From Paenibacillus harenae DSM 16969 (GTDB taxonomy: Bacteria > Bacillota > Bacilli > Paenibacillales > Paenibacillaceae): 64,000 nt of DNA. The stretch lies in the NCBI RefSeq assembly GCF_000422465.1, contig NZ_KE383843.1, forward strand, positions 794,271 through 858,270, written 5' to 3'. This document shows positions 8,952 to 17,113 of this stretch, one piece after another. Both the position numbers and the translations under genes were made by a program. Positions within the stretch are counted from its first letter, which is position 1, and each line of letters opens with the position of its first letter. The notes under the pieces were generated by a model. The model was not told where the DNA came from, did not search any database, and saw only the letters and a list, made by a program, of their open reading frames with translations.

Positions 8952-9944
8952 TTACTTTTTGATCCAGTGCATCAATTCGCGAAGTTGAGCACCCGTTTTT
9001 TCGATCGGGTGCGCAGCCTCATTGCGGCGGGTAGCCGTAAGCATGGCACGGTTCGATTGGTTCTCCAAGATGAAATCGCGAGCGAAACGGCCGGATTGGA
9101 TATCTTCCAGCACGCGCTTCATTTCTTTCTTTGTCTCTTCGGTTACGATACGAGGTCCTGTTACATAGTCGCCATACTCAGCAGTGTTGGAGATAGAATC
9201 GCGCATCGACGCCATTCCGCCTTCATACATCATATCAACGATCAGCTTCAGCTCGTGCAAGCATTCAAAGTATGCCATTTCCGGAGCGTAACCAGCTTCA
9301 ACAAGCGTTTCGAAACCCGCTTTAACGAGTGCGGTCGCGCCGCCGCATAGAACGGCCTGCTCACCGAACAAGTCTGTTTCTGTTTCTTCTTTGAATGAAG
9401 TTTCGATAACGCCCGCACGCGTGCAGCCGATACCTTTAGCATATGCAAGGCCAATTGCTTTAGCATTGCCAGTAGCATCTTGCTCGATTGCAATTAGTCC
9501 GGGTACACCAAAGCCTTCTTGGTATGTACGGCGAACCATGTGGCCAGGGGATTTCGGAGCTACCAGGAATACGTCTGTATCTTTGTTAGGCACGATTTGA
9601 CCGTAATGAATGTTGAATCCGTGGGAGAACATCAGAGCCGCACCTTTTTTCAGGTTCGGAGCGATTTCTTCGTTGTATACTTTCGCTTGCGTTTCATCAG
9701 GAAGCAAAATTTGAACAACATCGGCCACTTTTGCCGCTTCTGCAACCGTAAGCACTTCGAAGCCGTCTTTTTTAGCTACGTCTGCGGATTTGCCCGGACG
9801 AAGACCGATAACGACTTTCAGGCCGCTGTCGCGAAGGTTTTGAGCTTGCGCGTGTCCTTGGCTGCCGTAACCGATAACTGCGATTGTTTTACCTTGAAGC
9901 ACGCCTTGGTCAGCGTCTTTTTCATAATACATTGTAACTGCCAT
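8952..9944 (-). CDS. ilvC: Ketol-acid reductoisomerase (class I)
   Basis: Second step of valine and isoleucine synthesis: isomerisation and NADPH-dependent reduction of acetolactate or acetohydroxybutyrate. The 330 residues show the nucleotide-binding GYGSQGHAQAQNLRDSG near the N-terminus, catalytic FSHGFNIHYG and KSPGHMVRRTY, and the acid-rich metal site in the helical C-terminal domain (ETETDLFGEQAVLCGG). Length is that of the short class I enzyme. An AAAGGAGG site precedes the ATG. It lies between ilvN (129-base gap) and leuA in the T-box operon. Confidence 0.97.
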   Translation of the reverse strand: MAVTMYYEKDADQGVLQGKTIAVIGYGSQGHAQAQNLRDSGLKVVIGLRPGKSADVAKKDGFEVLTVAEAAKVADVVQILLPDETQAKVYNEEIAPNLKKGAALMFSHGFNIHYGQIVPNKDTDVFLVAPKSPGHMVRRTYQEGFGVPGLIAIEQDATGNAKAIGLAYAKGIGCTRAGVIETSFKEETETDLFGEQAVLCGGATALVKAGFETLVEAGYAPEMAYFECLHELKLIVDMMYEGGMASMRDSISNTAEYGDYVTGPRIVTEETKKEMKRVLEDIQSGRFARDFILENQSNRAMLTATRRNEAAHPIEKTGAQLRELMHWIKK

Positions 9945-10073
9945 GATAATAATTGCCTCCTTTTATTTAACCCTTTTGAACGGGTGTTTAAGCAGAGAAT
10001 GACGCATTAGCAGCGGTTCTCCCCTTAAACTCCCGCTCAAAACGGGATGGTATTCGATTCATTTAATCCAAGA

Positions 10074-10559
10074 CTACTTCACGTTACCGCGGATCAGCGC
10101 TGTCACGCCAGTGCGGGAAAGCTCGCGAATGCCGTAAGGCTTCAGAAGCTCGATCATGGCGTCGATTTTCTCCGTGTCGCCGACGACTTGAACCATCAGC
10201 GAATGAGTGCCGATGTCGACAACAGCCGCCCGGAACGTCTCGACGACGCCGAGAATTTCCGGACGGGACGCAGGCTCCGCGTTGACTTTGATCAACGCGA
10301 GCTCGCGCGCTACCATCGGATTGGCGCTCAGGTCGATAACCTTGATGACGTCGATCAGCTTGTACAGCTGCTTCGTGACCTGCTCCAGCGTATGGTCGTC
10401 GCCTGAAGTGACGATGACCATGCGCGATAAGCCGGGCTCCTCGCTTGTTCCTACCGTAATGCTCTCAATATTGAAGCCGCGGCGTCCGAACAAGCCGGAT
10501 ACGCGCTGCAGAACGCCGGGCTGATCGTTGACGATTACTGCGATCGTATGCTTTTTCAT
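10074..10559 (-). CDS. ilvN: Acetolactate synthase small (regulatory) subunit
   Basis: Regulatory partner of IlvB that gives valine feedback inhibition. The 161 residues contain an N-terminal ACT domain (IAVIVNDQPGVLQRVSGLF, then FNIESITVG) and the C-terminal ACT-like domain of the full-length small subunit. The start codon overlaps the ilvB stop by four bases, so translation is probably coupled, giving matched subunit amounts. Also called ilvH in Bacillus. Confidence 0.95.
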   Translation of the reverse strand: MKKHTIAVIVNDQPGVLQRVSGLFGRRGFNIESITVGTSEEPGLSRMVIVTSGDDHTLEQVTKQLYKLIDVIKVIDLSANPMVARELALIKVNAEPASRPEILGVVETFRAAVVDIGTHSLMVQVVGDTEKIDAMIELLKPYGIRELSRTGVTALIRGNVK

Positions 10560-12301
10560 TCCGCATCCCCCATGATCATTTGATCGATCGTGCTGCCCTG
10601 CGCTACCATCGGATAGACGTTCTCATCTCTGCGAACGACGAATTCGACGACAGCCGGCCCCGGATGACGAAGCGCTTCCTCCCATACGTCGCGAGCATCC
10701 TGCTTGTTCGTTGCGCGGAAGCCCTTCACCCCGTACGCTTCGGCAAGCTTCACGAAATCCGGACTGCCCGCCAGGTCGATATGGCTGAAGCGGTTCTCGT
10801 GAATAAGCTCCTGCCACTGGCGAACCATGCCCAGAACCTGGTTGTTCAGAATAACCACCTTCACCGGGATGTTATTGATCGCGCAAATCGCGAGCTCCTG
10901 CGCGCACATTTGCATACCGCCGTCGCCGTTAATGGATACGACAACGCGATCCGGATTCGCCATTTGGGCGCCGATAGCCGAAGGGAATCCGAAACCCATC
11001 GTGCCAAGGCCCCCGGAAGTTACCCATGAGCGCGGTTTATTGAACTTGTAATACTGCGCGGCCCACATCTGGTGCTGGCCTACGTCAGTCGTTACGATAG
11101 CGTCGCCATTCGTCGTATCGTGAATCATCTCCACGACCCATTGCGGCTTCAGCTCCACATCCGAATCCTTGTAGCTGAACGGATACTGGGCCTTCGACGC
11201 CTGGATATGCGCGCGCCATGCATCGGCTTTATCCGCGCGCTTCGCTTGCTTGTTCGCAAGCTGAAGGACCGTCTTGACGTCGCCTACGATCGGAATGTCC
11301 GTAGGAACGTTTTTGCCGATCTCCGCAGGGTCGATATCGATGTGCACGATCTTCGCGAGCGGAGCGAAGCCGGAAAGCTTGCCGGTAACGCGGTCGTCGA
11401 ATCGTGCGCCGATGTTAATGAGCAGATCAGCGTTTTGAATCGAATTGTTCGCCGTGTACGTCCCGTGCATGCCTGGCATGCCGAGCCACAAATCATTGCC
11501 GCTAGGGAAACCGCCAAGGCCAAGCAGCGTAGTCGTAATCGGAATATCGGTTTTCGTTACGAACTCCAACAGTTCTTCGTGAGCGCCGGAATAAACGACG
11601 CCGCCGCCGGCTAGGATAAGCGGACGCTCCGCTTCTACAATCGCTTTAATTAATTTGTCGACCTGCAGCTTGTTAGGCGTTACGGTCGGATTATAGCCGC
11701 GGATGCTTACTTCGGTTACCGGCTTGAACAATGTCTTCGCCGCGGATACATCCTTTGGTATATCGATCAGCACAGGACCTTTGCGTCCGGTGTTTGCAAT
11801 ATGAAACGCTTCATGAATGATGCGCGGCAGCTCCGCAACGTCACGAACTAAATAGCTGTGTTTCGTGATTGGCATCGTAATCCCCGTAATGTCAGCCTCC
11901 TGGAAGGCGTCCGTTCCGATCAGAGTCGACATGACATTGCCCGTAATGACGACGAGCGGCACCGAATCCATAAATGCCGTAGCGATGCCCGTTACCAGAT
12001 TTGTAGCGCCGGGGCCTGATGTCGCGATACATACGCCAACCTTGCCGCTTGCGCGCGCATAGCCGTCAGCCGCATGGATCGCGCCTTGCTCATGACGGGT
12101 AAGCAAGTGATTGAAATCAGGGTTGCCGTGCATGGCGTCGTAGATATACAATACCGCTCCGCCCGGGTATCCGAATACGCAATCCACATCCTCCAGCAAT
12201 AAGCTGCGAAGCAATATTTCCGATCCGGAAATAACTTCAGGCTTCGAGAGCTTTTCCTTTAATTCCTCTTTTGACTTTAGCAGTGATCCTTGCGTTACCA
12301 T
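10556..12301 (-). CDS. ilvB: Acetolactate synthase large (catalytic) subunit
   Basis: Thiamine-diphosphate enzyme that makes acetolactate from two pyruvates, or acetohydroxybutyrate from pyruvate and 2-ketobutyrate. The 581 residues show GYPGGAVLYIYD, the catalytic Glu in LTRHEQGAIHAADGYARA, and the ThDP-binding GDGGMQMCAQEL...ILNN motif. The three-domain length is normal. A GAGGAGGA site precedes the ATG. It is first in the ilvBNC-leuA operon and lies behind a T-box leader (12302-12699) that should couple transcription to uncharged leucyl-tRNA. Confidence 0.97.
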   Translation of the reverse strand: MVTQGSLLKSKEELKEKLSKPEVISGSEILLRSLLLEDVDCVFGYPGGAVLYIYDAMHGNPDFNHLLTRHEQGAIHAADGYARASGKVGVCIATSGPGATNLVTGIATAFMDSVPLVVITGNVMSTLIGTDAFQEADITGITMPITKHSYLVRDVAELPRIIHEAFHIANTGRKGPVLIDIPKDVSAAKTLFKPVTEVSIRGYNPTVTPNKLQVDKLIKAIVEAERPLILAGGGVVYSGAHEELLEFVTKTDIPITTTLLGLGGFPSGNDLWLGMPGMHGTYTANNSIQNADLLINIGARFDDRVTGKLSGFAPLAKIVHIDIDPAEIGKNVPTDIPIVGDVKTVLQLANKQAKRADKADAWRAHIQASKAQYPFSYKDSDVELKPQWVVEMIHDTTNGDAIVTTDVGQHQMWAAQYYKFNKPRSWVTSGGLGTMGFGFPSAIGAQMANPDRVVVSINGDGGMQMCAQELAICAINNIPVKVVILNNQVLGMVRQWQELIHENRFSHIDLAGSPDFVKLAEAYGVKGFRATNKQDARDVWEEALRHPGPAVVEFVVRRDENVYPMVAQGSTIDQMIMGDAE

Positions 12302-12699
12302 CAGTCATCCTCCTCTCAAGCGTATAAAAATACAAAAAAACCTTTCGTTCCTCCTGCTTCAAAATAGAAGCAACGAGGGACGAAAGGTTGATCTTCCGTG
12401 GTACCACCCAAATTCGTTATACATCTCTCGATGTATAACCTCCACAGGTAAGAACGAGTGCACAGATCGTTCATACCATTGGCACTGTAACGCTTGCCCT
12501 GCGATTCCCCCTAATACGCAACGGTTATTGCTTTTCAAGGGAACAGCTCCGAGGTGAGCTCGTAGAAAAGGGATTTTGGCGACAGTTGCAGCTAATCTGT
12601 CCGCTCTCTGATCAAAAGAGCCCTTAACACTTCGTCCTCATCATTGCCGATTGTGTATTTACCACATGGTTCATATACCGGTACGTGGTAGATAAGACT
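12302..12699 (-). promoter_or_regulatory. Leucine-type T-box leader of ilvB
   Basis: On the minus strand the leader has the T-box core GGGTGGTACCAC (12398-12409), followed at once by a long terminator hairpin with a T-run (12334-12389), the classic antiterminator/terminator pair. The specifier is most likely CTC (Leu) at 12556-12558, followed by a purine (GAGCTCACC) in the 3' side of stem I. T-box leaders stop transcription when the cognate tRNA is charged and allow it when uncharged. Specifier placement is by eye; no fold was computed. Confidence 0.88.
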
Positions 12700-12705
12700 T
12701 TCTTT

Positions 12706-12734
12706 ATTATATGCCGATAATTCCTGTACGTCAA
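12706..12734 (-). promoter_or_regulatory. Sigma-A promoter of the ilv-leu operon
   Basis: TTGACG (12729-12734) and TATAAT (12706-12711) on the minus strand with exactly 17 bases between them. Transcription should start near 12699, giving a leader of about 400 bases that contains the T-box. Confidence 0.8.
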
Positions 12735-12863
12735 GAAGCTTAATCCGATGTAACCTGAATTTGTACTCGGCGCACTTCGCCGCCGCGGCACATATACTAG
12801 TCTAGCCCCGGAAAGGGTAACTCATGCAGCGTTTCCTTCAAAAAAACGCGCAGCCGAAACGGA

Positions 12864-13319
12864 ATGATGTTCATGATTCGATTATACGACCCAAGACGGG
12901 ATCAAGCCGAGCTAGTTCGTCTAATAAGGACCGAGCTGATCCCGCTGTCTCATACCGTTCATCAGCTCGATGCCCAGACGATTCGCGAGCTGCCTAAACG
13001 ATTCAGAAGCGGTATTACTTATGTAGGCTGTCTATCCGCAAAAAGCCCACCCGTCGCCTTTATTCATTTTGAAGTCATGGGAGAGGCGCTTTATCTCGAT
13101 ATGATGGTCACGCATCCCGATCACCGGAACCGGGGCTTCGGAAAGAACCTGATGGCTTACAGCGAAGCATACGGCAAAGCGCAGCTCTGCAGAATCGCCC
13201 GGTTGTTCGTGGATCAAAAAAATACCAAAGCTCATCTCCTCTATACTAAGCTTGGCTATGAAACCGTCCGTTATCACCCGGAGCTTCGCTGCTTTGAGCT
13301 GCTTAAGCCGTTAAATTGA
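12864..13319 (+). CDS. GNAT-family N-acetyltransferase
   Basis: A 151-residue acyl-CoA-dependent acetyltransferase. Motif A, which binds the pyrophosphate of acetyl-CoA, reads MMVTHPDHRNRGFGKNLM around residues 78-95, and the C-terminal AHLLYTKLGYE is motif B. The acceptor is unknown. Start choice is uncertain: ATGs occur at 12864, 12867 and 12873, the frame may be open further upstream, and no strong ribosome site is seen. It is divergent from ilvB and probably single, ending 21 bases before the convergent glycine-rich gene. Confidence 0.85.
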   Translation: MMFMIRLYDPRRDQAELVRLIRTELIPLSHTVHQLDAQTIRELPKRFRSGITYVGCLSAKSPPVAFIHFEVMGEALYLDMMVTHPDHRNRGFGKNLMAYSEAYGKAQLCRIARLFVDQKNTKAHLLYTKLGYETVRYHPELRCFELLKPLN

Positions 13320-13339
13320 CTGGTATGACCTAACCGTCA

Positions 13340-13675
13340 TTAATAAAACCCTTTGCCGTAGCCGCCGTAGGGTTCTACGCAACCGCACTGGTTGTAGCCG
13401 CCGCCGAAGCCGCCGCCGTATCCCCCGCCGAAGCCGCCGCCATAACCGCCGCCCCACAACGGAAGCGTACCGATAGCCAGTAGATCGAATAAAACGAGAG
13501 GCAAAATCGCTTTTGTCCGCACAACCCTGCCTTTATCCTTTTTGAGCGGAGCCACAATAAGTTTATTTTGGTGAATCCGTACCAGCTTGCCGGTTACGAC
13601 CGATCCGTCCCCGCGTACTGCATAAATGGATTTGCCGATCAGTTTCCTTACCTGCTGCTTGGAAACCTTACGCAT
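13340..13675 (-). CDS. Small protein with barrel-like N-terminus and glycine-rich tail
   Basis: A 111-residue hypothetical. Residues 1-55 are basic and look like a small beta-barrel (KSIYAVRGDGSVVTGKLV, then NKLIVAPL). A short hydrophobic stretch follows, then a low-complexity GGGYGGGFGGGYGGGF tail and an NQCGC pair. The strong AAAGGAGGG site supports expression. Tails of this kind occur in spore-coat and surface proteins of Bacillales, which is only a suggestion here. It is downstream of the rplT terminator in sequence order but is a separate unit on the same strand. Confidence 0.7.
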   Translation of the reverse strand: MRKVSKQQVRKLIGKSIYAVRGDGSVVTGKLVRIHQNKLIVAPLKKDKGRVVRTKAILPLVLFDLLAIGTLPLWGGGYGGGFGGGYGGGFGGGYNQCGCVEPYGGYGKGFY

Positions 13676-13767
13676 GCAAAATCCCTCCTTTCCTGTTGTT
13701 CTTCAACATATTCAGAAAGGAGGTCTATCGATTGTATATTTGTCCGATGTCTTCTCGAAATGTGCGC

Positions 13768-13818
13768 AAAAAAAAAAAGACTGCCCCGCAATCTTCGAAA
13801 AGATGCGCGGACAGCCCT
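13768..13818 (-). terminator. Terminator after rplT
   Basis: GGGCTGTCCGCGCATCTT pairs with AAGATTGCGGGGCAGTC and is followed by eleven T residues on the minus strand. It lies just past the rplT stop codon. Confidence 0.85.
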
Positions 13819-13832
13819 TATTTTCATAACGC

Positions 13833-14192
13833 CTAGGCGTTAATTTTTGCTTTAGCAACGCCTGCTAGCGAGTTGAACGAAGTGATATCGTTAACTGCCA
13901 GATCAGCAAGGATCTTGCGGTTAACTTCTACGCCCGCAAGCTTCAAGCCGTGCATGAATTTGTTGTACGAAAGGCCGTTAACGCGGGCAGCCGCGTTGAT
14001 ACGAACGATCCACAGTCTGCGGATGTCGCGTTTTTTGTTGCGACGGTCGCGGTAAGCGTACATTAAGGAATGGCCAACCTGCTCCTTTGCGGATTTAAAC
14101 AGACGATGTTTCGAACCGAAATAACCTTTAGCCAGCTTTAGAATTTTTTTGCGACGACGAGTGCGGACAAATCCGCCTTTAACTCTTGCCAT
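13833..14192 (-). CDS. rplT: 50S ribosomal protein L20
   Basis: Ribosomal protein that binds 23S rRNA early in large-subunit assembly. The 119 residues begin with the typical basic ARVKGGFVRTRRRKKILKLA and include the conserved KRDIRRLWIVRINAAAR. It is the last gene of infC-rpmI-rplT. In Bacillus L20 also represses its own operon through the infC leader, and a leader of that type is present here (14993-15214). Confidence 0.97.
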   Translation of the reverse strand: MARVKGGFVRTRRRKKILKLAKGYFGSKHRLFKSAKEQVGHSLMYAYRDRRNKKRDIRRLWIVRINAAARVNGLSYNKFMHGLKLAGVEVNRKILADLAVNDITSFNSLAGVAKAKINA

Positions 14193-14240
14193 GAGTGGAA
14201 ACCTCCTGTAGGTTGAATTTGCTTTATTTGATCAAACCGA

Positions 14241-14441
14241 TTATTTCAAGTTAGCAAGGCCTTGCTTCAAGCGGCTAACGTCACCGGGAGCCATAAGCGG
14301 CTGGCCTGCAAGTACGCGTTTTTGACGGCCGGATTTGTGCGAAAGCAAGTGGTTACGGTAAGCTTTGTAACGTTTTACTTTACCTGTTCCGGTAATTTTG
14401 AAGCGGTCTTTCAGACTGCTATGAGTTTTCATCTTAGGCAT
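14241..14441 (-). CDS. rpmI: 50S ribosomal protein L35
   Basis: A 66-residue, very basic ribosomal protein. The N-terminus PKMKTHSSLKDRFKITGTGK and the SHKSGRQKRVL stretch are characteristic of L35. It is between infC (35-base gap) and rplT (48-base gap) in the standard order. Confidence 0.96.
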   Translation of the reverse strand: MPKMKTHSSLKDRFKITGTGKVKRYKAYRNHLLSHKSGRQKRVLAGQPLMAPGDVSRLKQGLANLK

Positions 14442-14476
14442 ATCAGTTTATCCTCCTTAATAGTCGTGGTCAGCTG

Positions 14477-14992
14477 CTAGCTGGTTGTTTTGGGTGCCAA
14501 AATCATAATCATGCTCCGGCCTTCCAGCTTGGGAGCGCGTTCTACGCTGCATATTTCGGCAACCTCTTTCGCAAGCCGATCCAGAATCTTCTGTCCGATC
14601 GATGCATGCGTGATTTCACGGCCGCGGAATCGGACGGAAGCCTTCACTTTATCGCCTTCATTCAAGAACTTCACGACGTTGCGAAATTTCACTTGGTAAT
14701 CGTGCTCCTCGATGTTAGCGCGAAACCAGACTTCCTTCAGATCAACGATCTTCTGGTTTTTGCGGGCTTCCTTGTCTTTCTTCTGCTGCTCGTAACGGAA
14801 CTTTCCGTAGTCCATGATGCGGCAAACCGGCGGCTTGGCCGTCGGAGCGACGTTCACCAGATCCAGATTAAGCTCAATTGCAAGCTGCAGGGCGTCGCGA
14901 ATTGACTTGATCCCGATTTGTTCACCGTCTGCGCCGACCAGGCGTACTTCTCTGGCCCGGATTTCATCATTGATTTGATGTTCTCTGCTAAT
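14477..14992 (-). CDS. infC: Translation initiation factor IF-3, ATT start
   Basis: IF-3 keeps ribosomal subunits apart and checks the start codon. The 171-residue product has the N-domain (INDEIRAREVRLVG), the linker (GKFRYEQQKKDKEARKNQK) and the C-domain (GRSMIMILAPK). Family alignment and a GGAGGT site at 8-base spacing place the start at an ATT codon (14990-14992); in-frame ATGs further upstream lie before the ribosome site and would add about 30 residues of leader-derived sequence. AUU starts on infC are known in Escherichia coli and Bacillus and let IF-3 repress its own translation. Confidence 0.93.
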   Translation of the reverse strand: MSREHQINDEIRAREVRLVGADGEQIGIKSIRDALQLAIELNLDLVNVAPTAKPPVCRIMDYGKFRYEQQKKDKEARKNQKIVDLKEVWFRANIEEHDYQVKFRNVVKFLNEGDKVKASVRFRGREITHASIGQKILDRLAKEVAEICSVERAPKLEGRSMIMILAPKTTS

Positions 14993-15214
14993 AACGTGCC
15001 ACCTCCAAAATTGGTCTGTTTCATGTCTTACACAATAAAAAAAATGCGGGTTCGCTCGAACCCGCATCTCATAACCGTACATTTATGCCAGTACATTATT
15101 TCAGTGGAAACAATGGAATGACCAATCGATTATCGCGAACCAGCCAGCCAGAGCCGAAAGGTGAGAAGCGGGCGCTTCTGCTTGTGCGTCATGAATTATT
15201 AGTTAAAATGTTAC
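14993..15214 (-). promoter_or_regulatory. L20-type leader with intrinsic terminator before infC
   Basis: The roughly 220-base untranslated leader contains a perfect 11-bp hairpin (15044-15067) followed on the minus strand by eight T residues (15037-15044), that is, a terminator 45 bases before infC. In Bacillus, L20 binding to the infC leader promotes such premature termination. The alternative antiterminator fold was not computed. No other gene is seen in 14993-15292. Confidence 0.7.
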
Positions 15215-15220
15215 CGTGTT

Positions 15221-15250
15221 ACTATACCATAGCCTTCAAAGCGGTGTCAA
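15221..15250 (-). promoter_or_regulatory. Sigma-A promoter of infC-rpmI-rplT
   Basis: TTGACA (15245-15250) and TATAGT (15221-15226) on the minus strand with 18 bases between them. Confidence 0.7.
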
Positions 15251-15292
15251 CAGCTCATATGAAAGTTCTTCGAGAGCGGTGACGGTTCAGCG

Positions 15293-16528
15293 CTACTTCC
15301 CTTGTACTTCCTCAATCCGGACGACGCGGGTATGCTGCGTATGGCTCCATGTTTTATTGTTCTGAGTGAAGAACGCATAGAACGTAATCGGCCACCACGA
15401 AATCAGGAAAATCGGCAAGGTGAGAAGTTGCGCGTACATCTTCCACGATTTCACGCCTTCAAGCCGCATGGCCACCGGAAACTGCAGAATTGTGGCAGAA
15501 GCCGCGATCACGAGGATCCACCATGGCATGTAGCTGTATAGAGAGTTCAATACGTTAGGCGACGGCACTGCGATATCGATCCACATGAACAACGTCAGCA
15601 AGAACCCTAATAAAGTATTATATACGGAGATGGTGTATATGGCGGAATCAAACTTAACGAAGTTCCGTTCCTTAATGCTTGCCCACAGCAGCGGAATAAA
15701 ATAGTTCCGGGCGACGTTAAAATGTCCCTGCATCCACCGCAGACGCTGCCTTGCAGATGCTTTAAACGAAACCGGCTTCTCATCGTAAACCTTTGCGTCA
15801 TAATTAAGAATCGGATAGATTCCCCGCTGCACGCAGCGCATGGAGAATTCCAAATCCTCAACCAGACTCGTTGCTCCCCAGCCCATTTCCTTAAGCAAGG
15901 CAGAATCAAAGCACATCCCGGTTCCGCCGAGGAAATTACTCATTTTCAAATTCGTTCTCGACAGCTGCCACAGACGGTTGCAGTACCAGTAGGTAATGCC
16001 GTATGCGGCCGTAACCCAAGAGTCGGCCGGATTCTTCGTGTCCAAGTAGCCTTGGATCACCTGATGGCCTTCGCACAAATCGTCGTTCATGAGCTGCAAG
16101 AAGTCCGGGTTTACCAGATTGTCCGCATCAAACATCACGATAGCGTCATATTGGCGAGGCATGCTCCAGAGCTCTTTGAGCATCCATTCAATTGCATATC
16201 CTTTTCCGCGTAAAAGAAGATTGGTACGTTCACAAGCTTGAACGCCAAGGCTTCTGCTTATATCTGCCGTTTTATCCGTGCAATTGTCGCATATGACGAA
16301 AATATCGAACAGTTCTTCCGGATAATCCATTTTTTTCAAATTTTCAATTAGCGCTCCTACAACCTGCTCTTCGTTGTGGGCGGCTACCAGTACGGCAAAC
16401 GTTTTTTGAGGCGCATGCCGCTTCCTGCTTTTATTTTTGAACAAACCGAAAATCGAAAGCCCGAACTGATACACGGCGATGATCGCCATCACAGCCTGAA
16501 ATGCAATGAAAATAACATTCAAAACCAT
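15293..16528 (-). CDS. Processive family 2 glycosyltransferase, membrane
   Basis: A 411-residue membrane glycosyltransferase of the cellulose synthase/NodC type. It starts with a transmembrane helix (residues 3-30). The cytosolic GT2 domain shows AAHNEE, FDADN (DAD at 134-136, metal/nucleotide sugar), GGTGMCF, VEDLEF and QRLRWMQG (the QxxRW signature of processive enzymes). About three further helices follow at the C-terminus. It may build a surface polysaccharide; sugar donor and product are unknown. The ATG at 16528 was chosen for its AAGGGGG site; an upstream GTG would add 15 basic residues. No polysaccharide export genes lie beside it. Confidence 0.88.
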   Translation of the reverse strand: MVLNVIFIAFQAVMAIIAVYQFGLSIFGLFKNKSRKRHAPQKTFAVLVAAHNEEQVVGALIENLKKMDYPEELFDIFVICDNCTDKTADISRSLGVQACERTNLLLRGKGYAIEWMLKELWSMPRQYDAIVMFDADNLVNPDFLQLMNDDLCEGHQVIQGYLDTKNPADSWVTAAYGITYWYCNRLWQLSRTNLKMSNFLGGTGMCFDSALLKEMGWGATSLVEDLEFSMRCVQRGIYPILNYDAKVYDEKPVSFKASARQRLRWMQGHFNVARNYFIPLLWASIKERNFVKFDSAIYTISVYNTLLGFLLTLFMWIDIAVPSPNVLNSLYSYMPWWILVIAASATILQFPVAMRLEGVKSWKMYAQLLTLPIFLISWWPITFYAFFTQNNKTWSHTQHTRVVRIEEVQGK

Positions 16529-17113
16529 AGGTACTGCCCCCTTGAGACCCCATTTTTTTGCTTGCTTCAACACATCCGCTGCGGGAGGCCGACAAGCTTT
16601 TTATTATATATTTTCTCTTTTTGTATGGGCGTGCTTTGTAAACGCCTCGTGACCATTACTGATTCTCCACAGAAACAACGTCTTTGTCAAAAGCAATATA
16701 CGGCGCGATTACGCTTAATCCCGCCGGAAAAGCGCTTGCATATCGGGTGAATGATCACATTCCCTCCTTTTACGGCAACTCAGCCTTATTTTCAACCGTT
16801 TTCTAAATTTTTAGCACTAACGTCCTTATTTACGAAAAAAGGTTTGTAAATGTTTCTGAGAAGTTTTTTAGAATCCCGGGCAGGAAAACGAGCAGATACC
16901 GCCTGTCCGACAGACTTCGCCGATTCGACACTTTTTTCACAAATCTAACCGTATCAGTTTTACCATTAGATGCACCTTATTAAACCGAAATCATCATCAT
17001 ATTTAAATGAAACTTTAATATCGGTACAAGAAATAGTTTACGCCGGCGAAACAAAAACATGTTAAACTTGATGAACAGATGCAAGAAGTAAGCCACTTGG
17101 GGGGATAACAACG
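16529..17113. other. Gene-free stretch between the glycosyltransferase and PAP2 genes
   Basis: A 585-base divergent intergenic region. It holds a likely promoter for the glycosyltransferase (16662-16690) and the ribosome site of the PAP2 gene. The middle part (about 16760-17050) is AT-rich with no convincing ORF, repeat or hairpin that I can see. Confidence 0.6.
16662..16690 (-). promoter_or_regulatory. Possible promoter of the glycosyltransferase
   Basis: TTGACA (16685-16690), 17 bases, then GAGAAT (16662-16667) on the minus strand. The -35 is perfect and the -10 matches 4 of 6 positions. Confidence 0.45.

Noticed and set aside
13732..13836. Short TTG-initiated frame with an AAAGGAGG site, opposite the rplT terminator
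   Set aside because: The ribosome site and spacing are good, but the frame reads through the complement of the terminator A/T run and has no family resemblance; it is most likely chance.
16679..16758. Possible 23-codon GTG-started leader peptide before the glycosyltransferase
   Set aside because: An AAAAGGAGGG site is present but the spacing to GTG is only four bases and the nearer ATG is followed at once by a stop; no conserved feature supports it.
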